Assembly (NCBI GenBank): GCA_023421635.1
Contig: JAEZSU010000019.1
Location: 1-9,180, forward strand
Length of the DNA stretch: 9,180 nucleotides
Direction: 5' to 3'
Source: Actinomycetes bacterium
Lineage (GTDB): Bacteria > Actinomycetota > Actinomycetes > Actinomycetales > Microbacteriaceae
Shown here: positions 1 to 8,734 of the stretch, in pieces
Layout: each line of letters begins with the position of its first letter
Position numbering within the stretch: position 1 is the first letter of the stretch
Program-made: the position numbers and the translations under genes
The notes under the pieces: generated by a model
The model's input: only the letters and a program-made list of their open reading frames with translations
Told to the model about the DNA's origin: nothing
The model's database searches: none

Positions 1-1
1 G

Positions 2-808
2 GCGGAGGCCGTGCCGGTCGAGGCGGCGGTGACCACCGCCGAGGCGGAGCAGACCGCCGCGAACCTCAACGGCATGCTGGACGTCGCCGGGTTCTATGTC
101 GGCGAGGAGCGCACCGTCCCGCTCGACCGGGCGCAGGTCGCGTCATGGCTCACCGTCGAGGACGTCGACGGCGAACTCACCATCACCGCCGATGCCGCTG
201 CCATCCAGTCCGCCGTCGACGGACTGCCGGGCCTCGTCGACCGCGCGCCGGTGGATGCCCGGGTGCTCGTCAACAGCGCCGGCGACGTCCTGTCCGAGAT
301 CAGCCCCGGGCTCACCGGGCGCACCCTCGGCGACACCAGCGGCGTCGCCGCCGGGTTCGCCGCACAGCTCGAGACCGGCAACGCCCAGTACGGGCTGCCG
401 GTGACCGAGACGGCGTTCAACACGACGTCGGTGATCCGCCGCATCGAGGTGAACCTCTCCACGCAGCGCACGTTCCTGTACGAGAACGACCAGCTGGTGC
501 AGTCCTACGCGATCTCCTCGGGTCTGCCGCAGTTCGCGACGCCGACCGGGCGCTTCAAGGTCTTCGCGCACGTCTCCAAGCAGGACATGGGTGCGCTCTG
601 CTACAACCCGAACGCGCAGAACAGCTACTGCACCAAGAACGTGCCGTGGGTGACGTACTTCGCCCCCGACATCGCGTTCCACGGCGCGTACTGGCACAAC
701 AACTTCGGCAACGTGATGAGCCACGGCTGCGTGAACATGCGCGTGAACGAGGCCCGCTTCGTCTACGAGTGGGCCGTCACCGGCACCGAGGTCTGGGTCC
801 ACTACTGA
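2..808 (+). CDS. L,D-transpeptidase (YkuD family), 5'-truncated by window edge
   Basis: Secreted peptidoglycan L,D-transpeptidase, which forms 3-3 cross-links (or attaches other acceptors) outside the membrane using a catalytic cysteine. The frame is open from base 2 with no convincing start (the GTG at 11 lies inside a domain), so the signal peptide/anchor and start lie upstream. 268 residues are visible. About the first 140 look like repeats of the putative peptidoglycan-binding type (PF12229-like), ending around VTETAFNTT. The YkuD domain starts near [18 protein letters not shown] and continues through TPTGRFKVF. The active site is clear: FHGAYWHN followed by SHGCVNMR, with the catalytic Cys codon at 728-730 and the conserved His about 16 residues before it. 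Two further cysteines flank the segment before that His ([17 protein letters not shown]) and could form a disulfide. The gene ends convergent to icd. Family assignment is secure; the physiological acceptor is not known from sequence. Confidence 0.95.
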   Translation, partial: AEAVPVEAAVTTAEAEQTAANLNGMLDVAGFYVGEERTVPLDRAQVASWLTVEDVDGELTITADAAAIQSAVDGLPGLVDRAPVDARVLVNSAGDVLSEISPGLTGRTLGDTSGVAAGFAAQLETGNAQYGLPVTETAFNTTSVIRRIEVNLSTQRTFLYENDQLVQSYAISSGLPQFATPTGRFKVFAHVSKQDMGALCYNPNAQNSYCTKNVPWVTYFAPDIAFHGAYWHNNFGNVMSHGCVNMRVNEARFVYEWAVTGTEVWVHY

Positions 809-811
809 CCC

Positions 812-829
812 CGGCGGCATCCCCCGCCG
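812..829 (+). terminator. Weak hairpin just after the transpeptidase stop
   Basis: CGGCGG (812-817) pairs with CCGCCG (824-829) across the six-base loop CATCCC, starting three bases after the TGA. There is no T tract. It may help end transcription of the transpeptidase gene, but a 6-bp GC stem is common by chance at this base composition. Confidence 0.3.
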
Positions 830-866
830 CATTCCGCCGCATCCCCTGCTGCATTCTCGCCCCCCG

Positions 867-946
867 CTGTCGACTTGCCCTCTATGTACGCCTGAAGCAC
901 CGTTTCGCGTACATCTCAGGCAAGTCGATACGTCGGGTGCGCCGGC
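867..946. repeat. Palindromic repeat element, copy 1
   Basis: An ~80-bp element whose core is an inverted repeat. The outer arms TCGACTTGCC (870-879) and GGCAAGTCGA (919-928) match perfectly. A 4x4 non-pairing stretch follows (CTCT/CTCA), then perfect inner arms ATGTACGC (884-891) and GCGTACAT (907-914) around a 15-base loop (892-906). Similarity to copy 2 continues past the palindrome through CGTCGGGTGCGCCGGC. Compared with copy 2 there are two substitutions (896 in the loop, 930 in the tail) and a one-base indel. Location between convergent genes and the fold recall REP/BIME-type extragenic palindromes, but I do not recognise the family. Confidence 0.85.
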
Positions 947-1008
947 AGCGACAGCGACAGCGACGCGACAGCGACAGCGACGCGACAGCGACAGCGACAG
1001 CGACAGCG
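946..1008. repeat. CAGCGA tandem hexanucleotide array
   Basis: About 63 bp made almost entirely of the hexamer CAGCGA: three units, a shortened CGCGA, two units, another CGCGA, three units, and a final partial unit. The two 5-base interruptions break any reading-frame periodicity, which argues against a protein-coding repeat. It fills the space between the two palindromic elements. Such arrays change length easily by slippage, so it may vary between strains. Confidence 0.85.
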
Positions 1009-1013
1009 CATCC

Positions 1014-1094
1014 CTGTCGACTTGCCCTCTATGTACGCCTGAGGCACCGTTTCGCGTACATCTCAGGCAAGTCGATGCGTCGGGGTGCGCCGGC
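1014..1094. repeat. Palindromic repeat element, copy 2
   Basis: Second copy of the element at 867-946, in the same orientation and displaced by exactly 147 bp over the palindrome. Outer arms are at 1017-1026 and 1066-1075, inner arms at 1031-1038 and 1054-1061, loop at 1039-1053. All paired positions and the non-pairing 4x4 stretch are identical to copy 1. The loop differs by A to G at 1043, which creates the small dyad GCCTGAGGC. Near-identity in non-coding DNA implies recent duplication, sequence-specific constraint, or both. Confidence 0.85.
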
Positions 1095-1160
1095 CGGGAC
1101 GGCGACAGCGGCAGCGGGAACGGCAGCGGGAACGGCAACAGCAGCAGCGGCGGGAACGGG
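1092..1160. repeat. Low-complexity purine-rich tract with a 12-bp tandem duplication
   Basis: The plus strand is built from GGCAGC, GGGAAC and CAGCAG words. The 12-mer GGCAGCGGGAAC occurs twice back to back (1110-1121 and 1122-1133), and a degenerate third version follows. It resembles a decayed relative of the CAGCGA array on the other side of palindrome copy 2. No coding or regulatory role is evident. Confidence 0.6.
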
Positions 1161-1161
1161 A

Positions 1162-1193
1162 GAGGGGGCGGATGCCGCAGCATCCGCCCCCTC
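1162..1193. terminator. Strong hairpin between convergent genes, probable bidirectional terminator
   Basis: A perfect 14-bp stem: GAGGGGGCGGATGC (1162-1175) pairs with GCATCCGCCCCCTC (1180-1193) around the loop CGCA. It lies 13 bp beyond the icd stop codon on the - strand and is the last structure before icd on the + strand. No U tract follows on either strand, as is usual for hairpins at gene ends in high-GC actinobacteria. The symmetry lets it act on transcripts from either side. Confidence 0.75.
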
Positions 1194-1206
1194 GTCGTCA
1201 GGGTGT

Positions 1207-3426
<2,220 letters not shown>

Positions 3427-3449
3427 GTGTGGTCTCTCCGTACGAGCGT

Positions 3450-3478
3450 CGTGGGGTTGACCAGCAGCCTACCCCACG
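3450..3478 (-). promoter_or_regulatory. Inverted repeat in the icd upstream region
   Basis: CGTGGGGT (3450-3457) and ACCCCACG (3471-3478) are perfect 8-bp inverted arms separated by 13 bases. On the icd strand this lies between the esterase stop and the icd ribosome site. It may be an operator half-site pair, an RNA hairpin in the icd leader, or the esterase terminator (no U tract follows). A candidate -10 box overlaps its upstream arm and loop. Confidence 0.5.
3466..3471 (-). promoter_or_regulatory. Candidate icd -10 box
   Basis: TAGGCT on the - strand fits the actinobacterial TAnnnT consensus and would give a leader of about 32 bases before the icd GTG. No TTGAC-like -35 is found at 16-18 bp; that position is instead covered by the edge of the 26-bp dyad at 3484-3509. 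This would suit a promoter whose activity depends on a regulator, but the box is short and the call is tentative. Confidence 0.4.
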
Positions 3479-3483
3479 GGACC

Positions 3484-3509
3484 AAAGTATCTCGACATCA
3501 AGATACTTT
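3484..3509. promoter_or_regulatory. 26-bp near-perfect dyad upstream of icd, likely regulator operator
   Basis: AAAGTATCT (3484-3492) and AGATACTTT (3501-3509) are perfect inverted arms. Allowing the inner bases, 11 of 13 pairs of the 26-bp palindrome match. The arms are AT-rich against a ~70% GC background. The site overlaps the last codons and stop (3498-3500) of the upstream esterase and lies about 60-80 bp before the icd start. Its size and symmetry fit a homodimeric helix-turn-helix regulator such as a MarR-type protein. The regulator is not identified and no regulator gene is adjacent. With the -10 candidate at 3466-3471 the dyad would be centred near -38. Confidence 0.6.
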
Positions 3510-4481
3510 TGCGTGGTGCAGGATGCGGCCGGCGAACCGCACCTGCCGTTCCCACTGCCGCGCGAGGCCGCCCTCGTGCTCGTTGAAGGCGTAGACCTCC
3601 ACCTCGGCGGGTCCGCGGTGGTGGTTCGCCGCGGCGAACACGGTCGAGGGCGGGCACACCTGGTCGTGCAGGGCGGTGCTGAACAGCGCCGGGACGTCCG
3701 AGCGCCGGGCGAAGTTCACGCCGTCGAAGTACGAGAGGGTGCGGAACACGGTCTCGGCCGCATCCCGGTGCACGGACAGGTACTGCACGATCTCCTGGTA
3801 CGGGTAGGCGTCGGTCAGCCCGACGGCCCGCTCGAAGTGGCACAGGAACGGCACGTCCGGCATGACCGCCTGCACCCCGTCGGACAGTCCGGATGCGGCC
3901 AGCGCGATGCCGCCGCCCTGGCTGCCGCCGATGACCACGACGCGCTCGGGGTCGACCTGCGGCAGCGAGCGCACCGCATCCACGAGGAGCACCGCATCCG
4001 TGAACACCCGGCGGTAGTAGTAGTCGTGCGGGTCCTCGATCCCGCGGGTCATGAACCCGGGAGACGAGGGGCCGGTGCCGTGCGGGTCGGGGGTGTCGCC
4101 GCCGGTGCCCCAGACGCTCCCCTGCCCCCTCGTGTCCATGAGGACGTAGGCATACCCGCATGCCGCCCAGGCGAGCCGTTCCTGCGGCAGCCCCCGCCCG
4201 CCGCCGTAGCCGTTGTACTCGATGACCGTGGGAAGCGGCCCGGTCGCGCCCGCCGGGGTGAGGTACCAGCCTTTGATCTCGTCGCCGCCGAAGCCGGAGA
4301 AGGTGAGGTCGTACACGTCGACGAGGGTGATCGGGCCCGAGACCCGCTCGATGCGGGGCTGTTCCGCGAGGGCTCGGGATTCCGCGATCGTGCGGGCCCA
4401 GAACTCGTCGAAGTCCGCCGGCTCGGTCACCTCCGGACGGTAGACGCGGAGTTCCTCCAGTGGCAGGTCGAAACGGGGCAC
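3498..4481 (-). CDS. Acetyl xylan esterase / cephalosporin-C deacetylase family hydrolase
   Basis: Alpha/beta-hydrolase of the AXE1 family (carbohydrate esterase 7), which removes acetyl groups from xylo-oligosaccharides and related small esters, usually in the cytoplasm as no signal peptide is present. The 327 residues equal the family length (about 320). The catalytic triad is visible: Ser187 in IGGSQGGGIAL, Asp273 in TALHDQVCPPST, His302 in FNEHEGG. These sit within a few residues of the Bacillus subtilis CAH triad. Other family landmarks are FDEFW (25-29), YNGYGG (89-94) and DTRGQGS (116-122). The GTG at 4481 is chosen because the family N-terminus MPRFDLPLEELRVYRP starts there and an AAGGAGAG ribosome site lies immediately upstream (4484-4491). 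The reading frame is open further upstream, but that part overlaps the divergent GNAT gene. The exact substrate is not determinable; no sugar transporter or glycosidase is next to it. Its stop overlaps the icd dyad. Confidence 0.95.
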   Translation of the reverse strand: MPRFDLPLEELRVYRPEVTEPADFDEFWARTIAESRALAEQPRIERVSGPITLVDVYDLTFSGFGGDEIKGWYLTPAGATGPLPTVIEYNGYGGGRGLPQERLAWAACGYAYVLMDTRGQGSVWGTGGDTPDPHGTGPSSPGFMTRGIEDPHDYYYRRVFTDAVLLVDAVRSLPQVDPERVVVIGGSQGGGIALAASGLSDGVQAVMPDVPFLCHFERAVGLTDAYPYQEIVQYLSVHRDAAETVFRTLSYFDGVNFARRSDVPALFSTALHDQVCPPSTVFAAANHHRGPAEVEVYAFNEHEGGLARQWERQVRFAGRILHHAKVS

Positions 4482-4483
4482 GG

Positions 4484-4491
4484 CTCTCCTT
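4484..4491 (-). promoter_or_regulatory. Esterase ribosome binding site
   Basis: AAGGAGAG on the - strand, with its AAGGAG core four bases from the GTG at 4481. This near-consensus Shine-Dalgarno decides the start, since the frame stays open upstream of it. Confidence 0.8.
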
Positions 4492-4562
4492 CGATCGGTG
4501 GCCCGGTGCGGCGTCGTCCCCAGGCGTACGACCGATTCTGCACGCCCGTGGGGCTTGGGCGT

Positions 4563-4568
4563 TAGCCT
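4563..4568 (+). promoter_or_regulatory. GNAT -10 box, leaderless-type promoter
   Basis: TAGCCT ends six bases before the ATG at 4575. Transcription usually starts about seven bases past a -10 hexamer, which would place the first transcribed base at the A of the start codon. No Shine-Dalgarno sequence is present between the two. The -35 region has no TTGAC match, which is common at such promoters in actinobacteria. Confidence 0.6.
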
Positions 4569-4574
4569 GAGATC

Positions 4575-5027
4575 ATGAGCGAGCTGCGCCTTGAGGAACT
4601 CTCCGCCGCGACGATCGTCGCCGTGAACTCGATGTCGCTGAAGCCCGGACAGGAGCAGTTCATCGCACCGGTGAGCTACGGCACCGCCGCCACCGTGGCG
4701 AATCCGCGCACCACGTGGCAACGGGTGGTCCTCGACCGCAACGAGGTCGTCGGCTTCATCAGCGCCAACTTCGACCCGGACGAGCCGCAGGAGTACTTCC
4801 GCTCCGTGCTGTGGCGCATCAACGTCGACGCCGACGACCAGGGCCGCGGCATCGGCCGGTTCGCGATCGACGGGATGCTCGACGAGGCCCGCGAACGCGG
4901 CCTCGACCACGTGGACGTCATCTACGAGTCCGGCCCGGAGGGCCCGGAGCCCTTCTTCTCCCGCGTCGGGTTCACCCCCGTGGGCGAGACGGAGTTCGGC
5001 GAGACCGTCGCCCGCATCACCCTCTGA
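4575..5027 (+). CDS. GNAT family N-acetyltransferase
   Basis: Transfers acetyl from acetyl-CoA to an amine. At 150 residues it is one compact GNAT domain. The acetyl-CoA pyrophosphate loop is QGRGIG (residues 89-94, the Q/RxxGxG/A motif) after the strand SVLWRINVDADD. The late-strand motif PFFSRVGFTPVGE (126-138) is typical of the fold. The N-terminal EQFIAP segment recalls bacterial polyamine/diamine acetyltransferases of the PaiA/BltD type, so a polyamine-like substrate is possible, but this rests on weak resemblance. The ATG at 4575 is supported by the -10 box six bases upstream. It is divergent from the esterase (93 bp between starts), and its stop is only six bp from that of the second ABC gene on the opposite strand, so no separate terminator fits between them. 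Confidence 0.9.
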   Translation: MSELRLEELSAATIVAVNSMSLKPGQEQFIAPVSYGTAATVANPRTTWQRVVLDRNEVVGFISANFDPDEPQEYFRSVLWRINVDADDQGRGIGRFAIDGMLDEARERGLDHVDVIYESGPEGPEPFFSRVGFTPVGETEFGETVARITL

Positions 5028-5033
5028 CCGGAC

Positions 5034-6845
5034 TCAGACGAGCGACTCGCGCCAGGCGGCGTGCAGCTTCGCGAACCTGCCGGTGCCGCCGATCAGCGTC
5101 GCGGGGGCGTCGTCCTCGACCACCTCGCCGTGCTCCATCACGAGCACGCGGTCGGCGATCGCGACCGTCGACAGGCGGTGGGCGATGATGATCGCGGTGC
5201 GCTCGGCGAGCAGCGTCTGCAGCGCCTCCTGCACCATCCGTTCGCTCGGGATGTCGAGGGATGCGGTGGCCTCGTCGAGGATGAGCACCGCGGGGTCGGC
5301 GAGGAACGCCCGCGCGAACGAGATGAGCTGCCGCTGCCCGGCGGAGACGCGGCCGCCGCGTTTGTTCACGTCGGTGTCGTAGCCGTCGGGCAGCGCGCGG
5401 ATGAACGCGTCGGCGCCCACGGCACGCGCCGCCGCCTCGATCTGCTCCGGCGTCGCGTCGGGCCGGCCGAGCGCGATGTTGTCGGCCACGGTGCCGCTGA
5501 ACAGGTACGCCTCCTGCGTGACCATGACGATCGCCCGGCGCAGGTCCGGCTGTGCGATCTCGCGAAGGTCGACCCCGTCGAGCGTGATCCGGCCCCGGGT
5601 CGGGTCGTAGAAGCGGGAGACGAGCTTCGCGAGCGTCGACTTGCCCGCACCGGTGGTCCCCACCAGCGCGATGGTCTGCCCGGCGGGGATGTCGAGGTCG
5701 AGGCGGGGCAGGATGGTGCGGCCGTCGCCGTAGCCGAACCCGACGTCCTCGAACCGGACGTGCCCGGCGGCACGCGGCAGCTCGGTCGGACGCTGCGGCT
5801 CCGGGACGCTGGGCTCCTCCTCGAGCACACCCGACACCTTCTCCAGCGCTGCGGCGGCCGACTGGTACTGGTTGAGGAACATCGCCACCTCCTGCAGCGG
5901 CGAGAAGAAGTTCCGCACGTACAGCACGGCGGCCAGCAGCACACCGACCTCGAGCGCGCCGTCCGAGACGCGGATGCCGCCCCACAGCAGCACCGCCGCG
6001 AGCGTCACGGCCGACACCGCCATGAGCCCCGGCTCGAACGTGCCGAACAGGCGCATCGAGCGCATGTTCACGTCGCGGTACTCCTCGCTGAGGCCGCCGA
6101 ACTCGCGGTCGTCCCGCTCCTCGGTGCGGAACGCCTTCACCGCCCGGATGCCGGTCATGGTCTCGACGAACTTCACGATGACCTTGGCGCTCACCACCCG
6201 CGAGAGCCGGTAGGCGAGCTGCGACCGACGGTAGAACCAGCGCATGAGCAGCGCCAGCGGCAGCCCCATGACCACCAGGATGACGCCGGACTGCACGTCG
6301 AGCAGCAGCAGCGCGATGAGCGTGAACCCGCCGTAGAGGACACCCGAGACGAGCTCGTTGAGTCCGCCGTCGAGGAGCTCCCGGATCGAGTCGAGGTCGC
6401 TCGTCTGCCGGGAGATGATCCGGCCGGACGTGTAGCTCTCGTGGAACTCCAGGCTCAGCCGCTGGGTGTGGCGGAAGATGCGCGTGCGCAGGTCCAGCAT
6501 GATCGCCTGCGTGAGCCGCGCCGCCACGATCACGTACCAGCCGATGAGCGCAGCACCGCCGATGGCCGACACCACGTAGACGGCGAACACGCCGATGGTC
6601 GGCATCCAGTCGGCGCGTTCGATCACGGCGGGCAGCGCGTTGTCGATGCCGTACGCGATGAGCGCCGGACCCACGACCCGCAGGGCGGTGGAGACGACGA
6701 GCACGACGGCGGCGAGCGCCAGATGCCACCGCACCGGGTGCACGAGGCTCGCCAGCAGCCGCTGCGAGCGGCGGCGGATCCACCTGCTCTCGTCGCGGGT
6801 GTAGTCGGAGCGGTCCTCGCCGCTCGTGCCGGTGACACCGGTCAT
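5034..6845 (-). CDS. ABC exporter half-transporter, catalytic-site subunit of a heterodimer
   Basis: Inner-membrane exporter subunit with fused transmembrane and ATPase domains, 603 residues (family about 580-620). Hydrophobic segments lie near residues 40-62, 85-108, 160-182, 185-203, 268-290 and 297-315. ATPase motifs: Walker A GTTGAGKS (396-403), Q-loop Gln444 in VTQEAYLF, Walker B LILDE with catalytic Glu525, H-loop His556. The signature is VSAGQ (500-504), not LSGGQ. The ATG at 6845 overlaps the stop of the preceding ABC gene as ATGA, so the two are translationally coupled; longer starts in this frame only read through the partner gene out of frame. With its intact Walker B it should supply the hydrolysing site, and its altered signature should face the partner's defective Walker B. 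Substrate (drug, lipid, peptide or siderophore) is not evident. Confidence 0.95.
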   Translation of the reverse strand: MTGVTGTSGEDRSDYTRDESRWIRRRSQRLLASLVHPVRWHLALAAVVLVVSTALRVVGPALIAYGIDNALPAVIERADWMPTIGVFAVYVVSAIGGAALIGWYVIVAARLTQAIMLDLRTRIFRHTQRLSLEFHESYTSGRIISRQTSDLDSIRELLDGGLNELVSGVLYGGFTLIALLLLDVQSGVILVVMGLPLALLMRWFYRRSQLAYRLSRVVSAKVIVKFVETMTGIRAVKAFRTEERDDREFGGLSEEYRDVNMRSMRLFGTFEPGLMAVSAVTLAAVLLWGGIRVSDGALEVGVLLAAVLYVRNFFSPLQEVAMFLNQYQSAAAALEKVSGVLEEEPSVPEPQRPTELPRAAGHVRFEDVGFGYGDGRTILPRLDLDIPAGQTIALVGTTGAGKSTLAKLVSRFYDPTRGRITLDGVDLREIAQPDLRRAIVMVTQEAYLFSGTVADNIALGRPDATPEQIEAAARAVGADAFIRALPDGYDTDVNKRGGRVSAGQRQLISFARAFLADPAVLILDEATASLDIPSERMVQEALQTLLAERTAIIIAHRLSTVAIADRVLVMEHGEVVEDDAPATLIGGTGRFAKLHAAWRESLV

Positions 6846-8662
6846 CGCAGGCCCTCCGTCCGGGCGTCGTCCGCATCCCCGCCGCGGCGCGGGGCGTCGT
6901 CGAGGCTGGAGATCACGTAGCGGTAGTGCGCGGACGCACGCAGCAGGTCGCTGTGGCGTCCGACCGCGGTGATGCGGCCGTCCTCGAGCAGCGCGACCCG
7001 GTCGGCGAGCGCCACGGTCGAGGGGCGGTGCGCGACGATGAGCGCCGTCGTGTGCGCGAGCACCTGGCGCAGCGCCTCCTCCACGAGCGCCTCGGTGTCC
7101 ACGTCGAGCGCGGACAACGGGTCGTCGAGCACGAGCGCGGCGGGGCGTGCGGCGACGGCGCGCGCGAGCGCGAGCCGCTGCCGCTGGCCGCCCGAGAGGC
7201 TCAGCCCCTCCTCGCCGATGACGGTCTCGACACCGTCCGGCAGGTCGTGCACGAAGCCCGCCTGCGCCACCTGCAGCGCCTCCTGCAGCACCCGCTCGCC
7301 CTCCGGCGAGGACGGGTCGAGGTCGTCGCGGCCGAGCAGCACGTTCTGGCGGACGGATGCCGAGAACAACGTCGCCTCCTCGAACGCGGTGGAGATGTGG
7401 GTGCGCAGTTCGCGCAGGGTGAGATCGCGCACGTCGACCCCGTCGAGGGTGACACGGCCGCCGGTGACGTCGTACAGGCGCGTGGGGAGCGTGGTGAGGG
7501 TCGTCTTCCCCGAGCCGGTGAGCCCCACGAGCGCCATGGTCTCGCCGGGCTCCAGGGTGAGGTCGATGCCGTCGAGCTGGTCGCGCTGGGTGGCGGGGGC
7601 ATCCTGGTAGCGGAAGTGCACGTCCTCGAAGACGAGGCGGCCCCGCGGCTCGGCGATGCTGACCGGCTCGGCCGGGTCGACGATCGTGTTCTCCTCGTCG
7701 AAGACCTCGAAGACGCGGTCGGTGGCGGTGCGCGCGTCGAGGAGGAACGAGAAGAGGAACCCGATCGACTCCATCGGCCAGCGGAGCACGGTGGCCATGG
7801 CGAAGAACGCGAACAGCTCCGACACCGACAGCCGGCCCTGCGCCGCGAGCACGATGCCGGTGACCAGGCACAGCGCGAACGCCAGCTCGGGCAGGAGGGT
7901 GAGCCAGAACCAGATCGCCCCGACCGCGCCGGCCTTCCGGAGCTCCGTGCGGCGCAGCGTCTCGGCCTGCCGGGTGAACTTCTGCAGTGCGTGACCGCCG
8001 CGGCCGAAGGCCTTCAGCACCCGGATGCCGTGGACGCTCTCCTCGACGGCGGTCGCCAGGTCACCGGCCTGGTCCTGGCTCTGCCGGGTGAGCACGCCGT
8101 ACTGCTTCTCGAAGCGGTAGCCGACGTACCACAGCGGCGCGGAGCAGATGAGGAAGACGAGCCCGAGCGCCCAGTGCCAGCGGAAGAGCACGACCGTGCC
8201 GACGAGGATGGTCAGCACGTTGACCACGAGCATGATGAGCCCGAACGCCAGCCACCGGCGGATGAGTCCGATGTCCTGCATCATCCGGCTGAGGAGCTGC
8301 CCCGACTGCCACCGGTCGTGGAACGCGACGGGGAGCCGCTCGAGGCGCTGCGTGAACCGGGTGCGCAGCTCGTACTCGACCCTGGTCGAGGGGGCGAGGA
8401 TGAACCAGCGCCGCAGCCACACGAGCCCGGCCTCGGCGAGGCCGAGCGCGAGGATGAGGACCGCGCCCAGGGCGATCACCCCGAACTCCCCGGAGGCGAC
8501 AGGGCCCGCCACGACGGCCTCGATGACGAGCGGGATCGCGAGCGCGACGAGCGCCGCGGCGAGGGCGCTGCCGGCACCCGCCAGCATCCTGCCCATCACC
8601 GGGCGGGCGAACGGAACGAGCCGTGCGAGTGCGCGCGGCGTGGACAGCGTGGAAGTCGTCAT
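6842..8662 (-). CDS. ABC exporter half-transporter, degenerate-site subunit of a heterodimer
   Basis: First gene of the exporter pair, 606 residues with an N-terminal six-helix domain (hydrophobic stretches near 28-50, 58-80, 138-160, 165-182, 250-275 and 282-308) and a C-terminal ATPase. Motifs: Walker A GLTGSGKT (380-387), signature LSGGQ (489-493, canonical), H-loop His545. Two positions deviate: the Q-loop reads AFEEATLF with Glu428 where Gln is expected, and Walker B reads [11 protein letters not shown] with Asp514 in place of the catalytic Glu. This is the pattern of the degenerate subunit in heterodimeric exporters such as TM287/288 and BmrCD. The ATG at 8662 has only a weak GAGG three bases upstream. 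The motif block DDPLSALD is also known to me from paired mycobacterial exporters. A clear promoter lies upstream at 8705-8734. Confidence 0.95.
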   Translation of the reverse strand: MTTSTLSTPRALARLVPFARPVMGRMLAGAGSALAAALVALAIPLVIEAVVAGPVASGEFGVIALGAVLILALGLAEAGLVWLRRWFILAPSTRVEYELRTRFTQRLERLPVAFHDRWQSGQLLSRMMQDIGLIRRWLAFGLIMLVVNVLTILVGTVVLFRWHWALGLVFLICSAPLWYVGYRFEKQYGVLTRQSQDQAGDLATAVEESVHGIRVLKAFGRGGHALQKFTRQAETLRRTELRKAGAVGAIWFWLTLLPELAFALCLVTGIVLAAQGRLSVSELFAFFAMATVLRWPMESIGFLFSFLLDARTATDRVFEVFDEENTIVDPAEPVSIAEPRGRLVFEDVHFRYQDAPATQRDQLDGIDLTLEPGETMALVGLTGSGKTTLTTLPTRLYDVTGGRVTLDGVDVRDLTLRELRTHISTAFEEATLFSASVRQNVLLGRDDLDPSSPEGERVLQEALQVAQAGFVHDLPDGVETVIGEEGLSLSGGQRQRLALARAVAARPAALVLDDPLSALDVDTEALVEEALRQVLAHTTALIVAHRPSTVALADRVALLEDGRITAVGRHSDLLRASAHYRYVISSLDDAPRRGGDADDARTEGLR

Positions 8663-8704
8663 GAGCCTCAGGGGGACGGAGCGTGCCCGAACAGGCAGCC
8701 CTCC

Positions 8705-8734
8705 AACCTATGCTGGGTGTCCGCTGTGCGTCAA
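8705..8734 (-). promoter_or_regulatory. Promoter of the ABC exporter operon
   Basis: On the - strand TTGACG (8729-8734) and TAGGTT (8705-8710) are separated by 18 bp, close to the housekeeping-sigma consensus. Transcription would begin around 8698, giving a leader of roughly 36 bases to the ATG at 8662. The -35 hexamer overlaps the stop codon of the alkyltransferase gene (8731-8733), so the exporter pair likely has its own start even though it lies on the same strand. Confidence 0.7.

Larger units (their letters stand above)
809..1206. other. Repeat-rich convergent intergenic region without a gene
   Basis: 398 bp lie between the stop codons of the L,D-transpeptidase (+) and icd (-). The region holds a small hairpin right after the first stop, two copies of a palindromic element, a CAGCGA-type tandem array, a second low-complexity purine-rich tract, and a strong hairpin. 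Reading frames cross it on both strands, but their translations are low-complexity Arg/Gln or Ala/Thr runs with no recognisable domain, so I see no protein gene here. A structured small RNA cannot be excluded. Confidence 0.85.

Noticed and set aside
867..1094. CRISPR array or phase-variable protein repeat
   Set aside because: There are only two long palindromic copies, the spacer is a simple hexamer array rather than unique sequence, and no cas gene is near. The 5-base units break any coding periodicity.
867..1094. Insertion sequence or att site
   Set aside because: No transposase or integrase, no tRNA, and no target-site duplication could be identified around either copy.
4482..4574. Riboswitch or operator in the divergent esterase/GNAT gap
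   Set aside because: Only a 5-bp dyad (GTCGT at 4513 and ACGAC at 4528) was found, which is too short to support a call at this base composition.
4482..4910. N-terminal extension of the esterase (frame open to 4910)
   Set aside because: It would overlap the divergent GNAT gene. The family N-terminus and a near-consensus ribosome site both point to the GTG at 4481.
6846..7871. N-terminal extension of the second ABC subunit (frame open to 7871)
   Set aside because: The extra part reads Arg/Ala-rich nonsense out of frame with the first ABC gene. The ATG at 6845 gives a normal-length subunit and the classic ATGA overlap.
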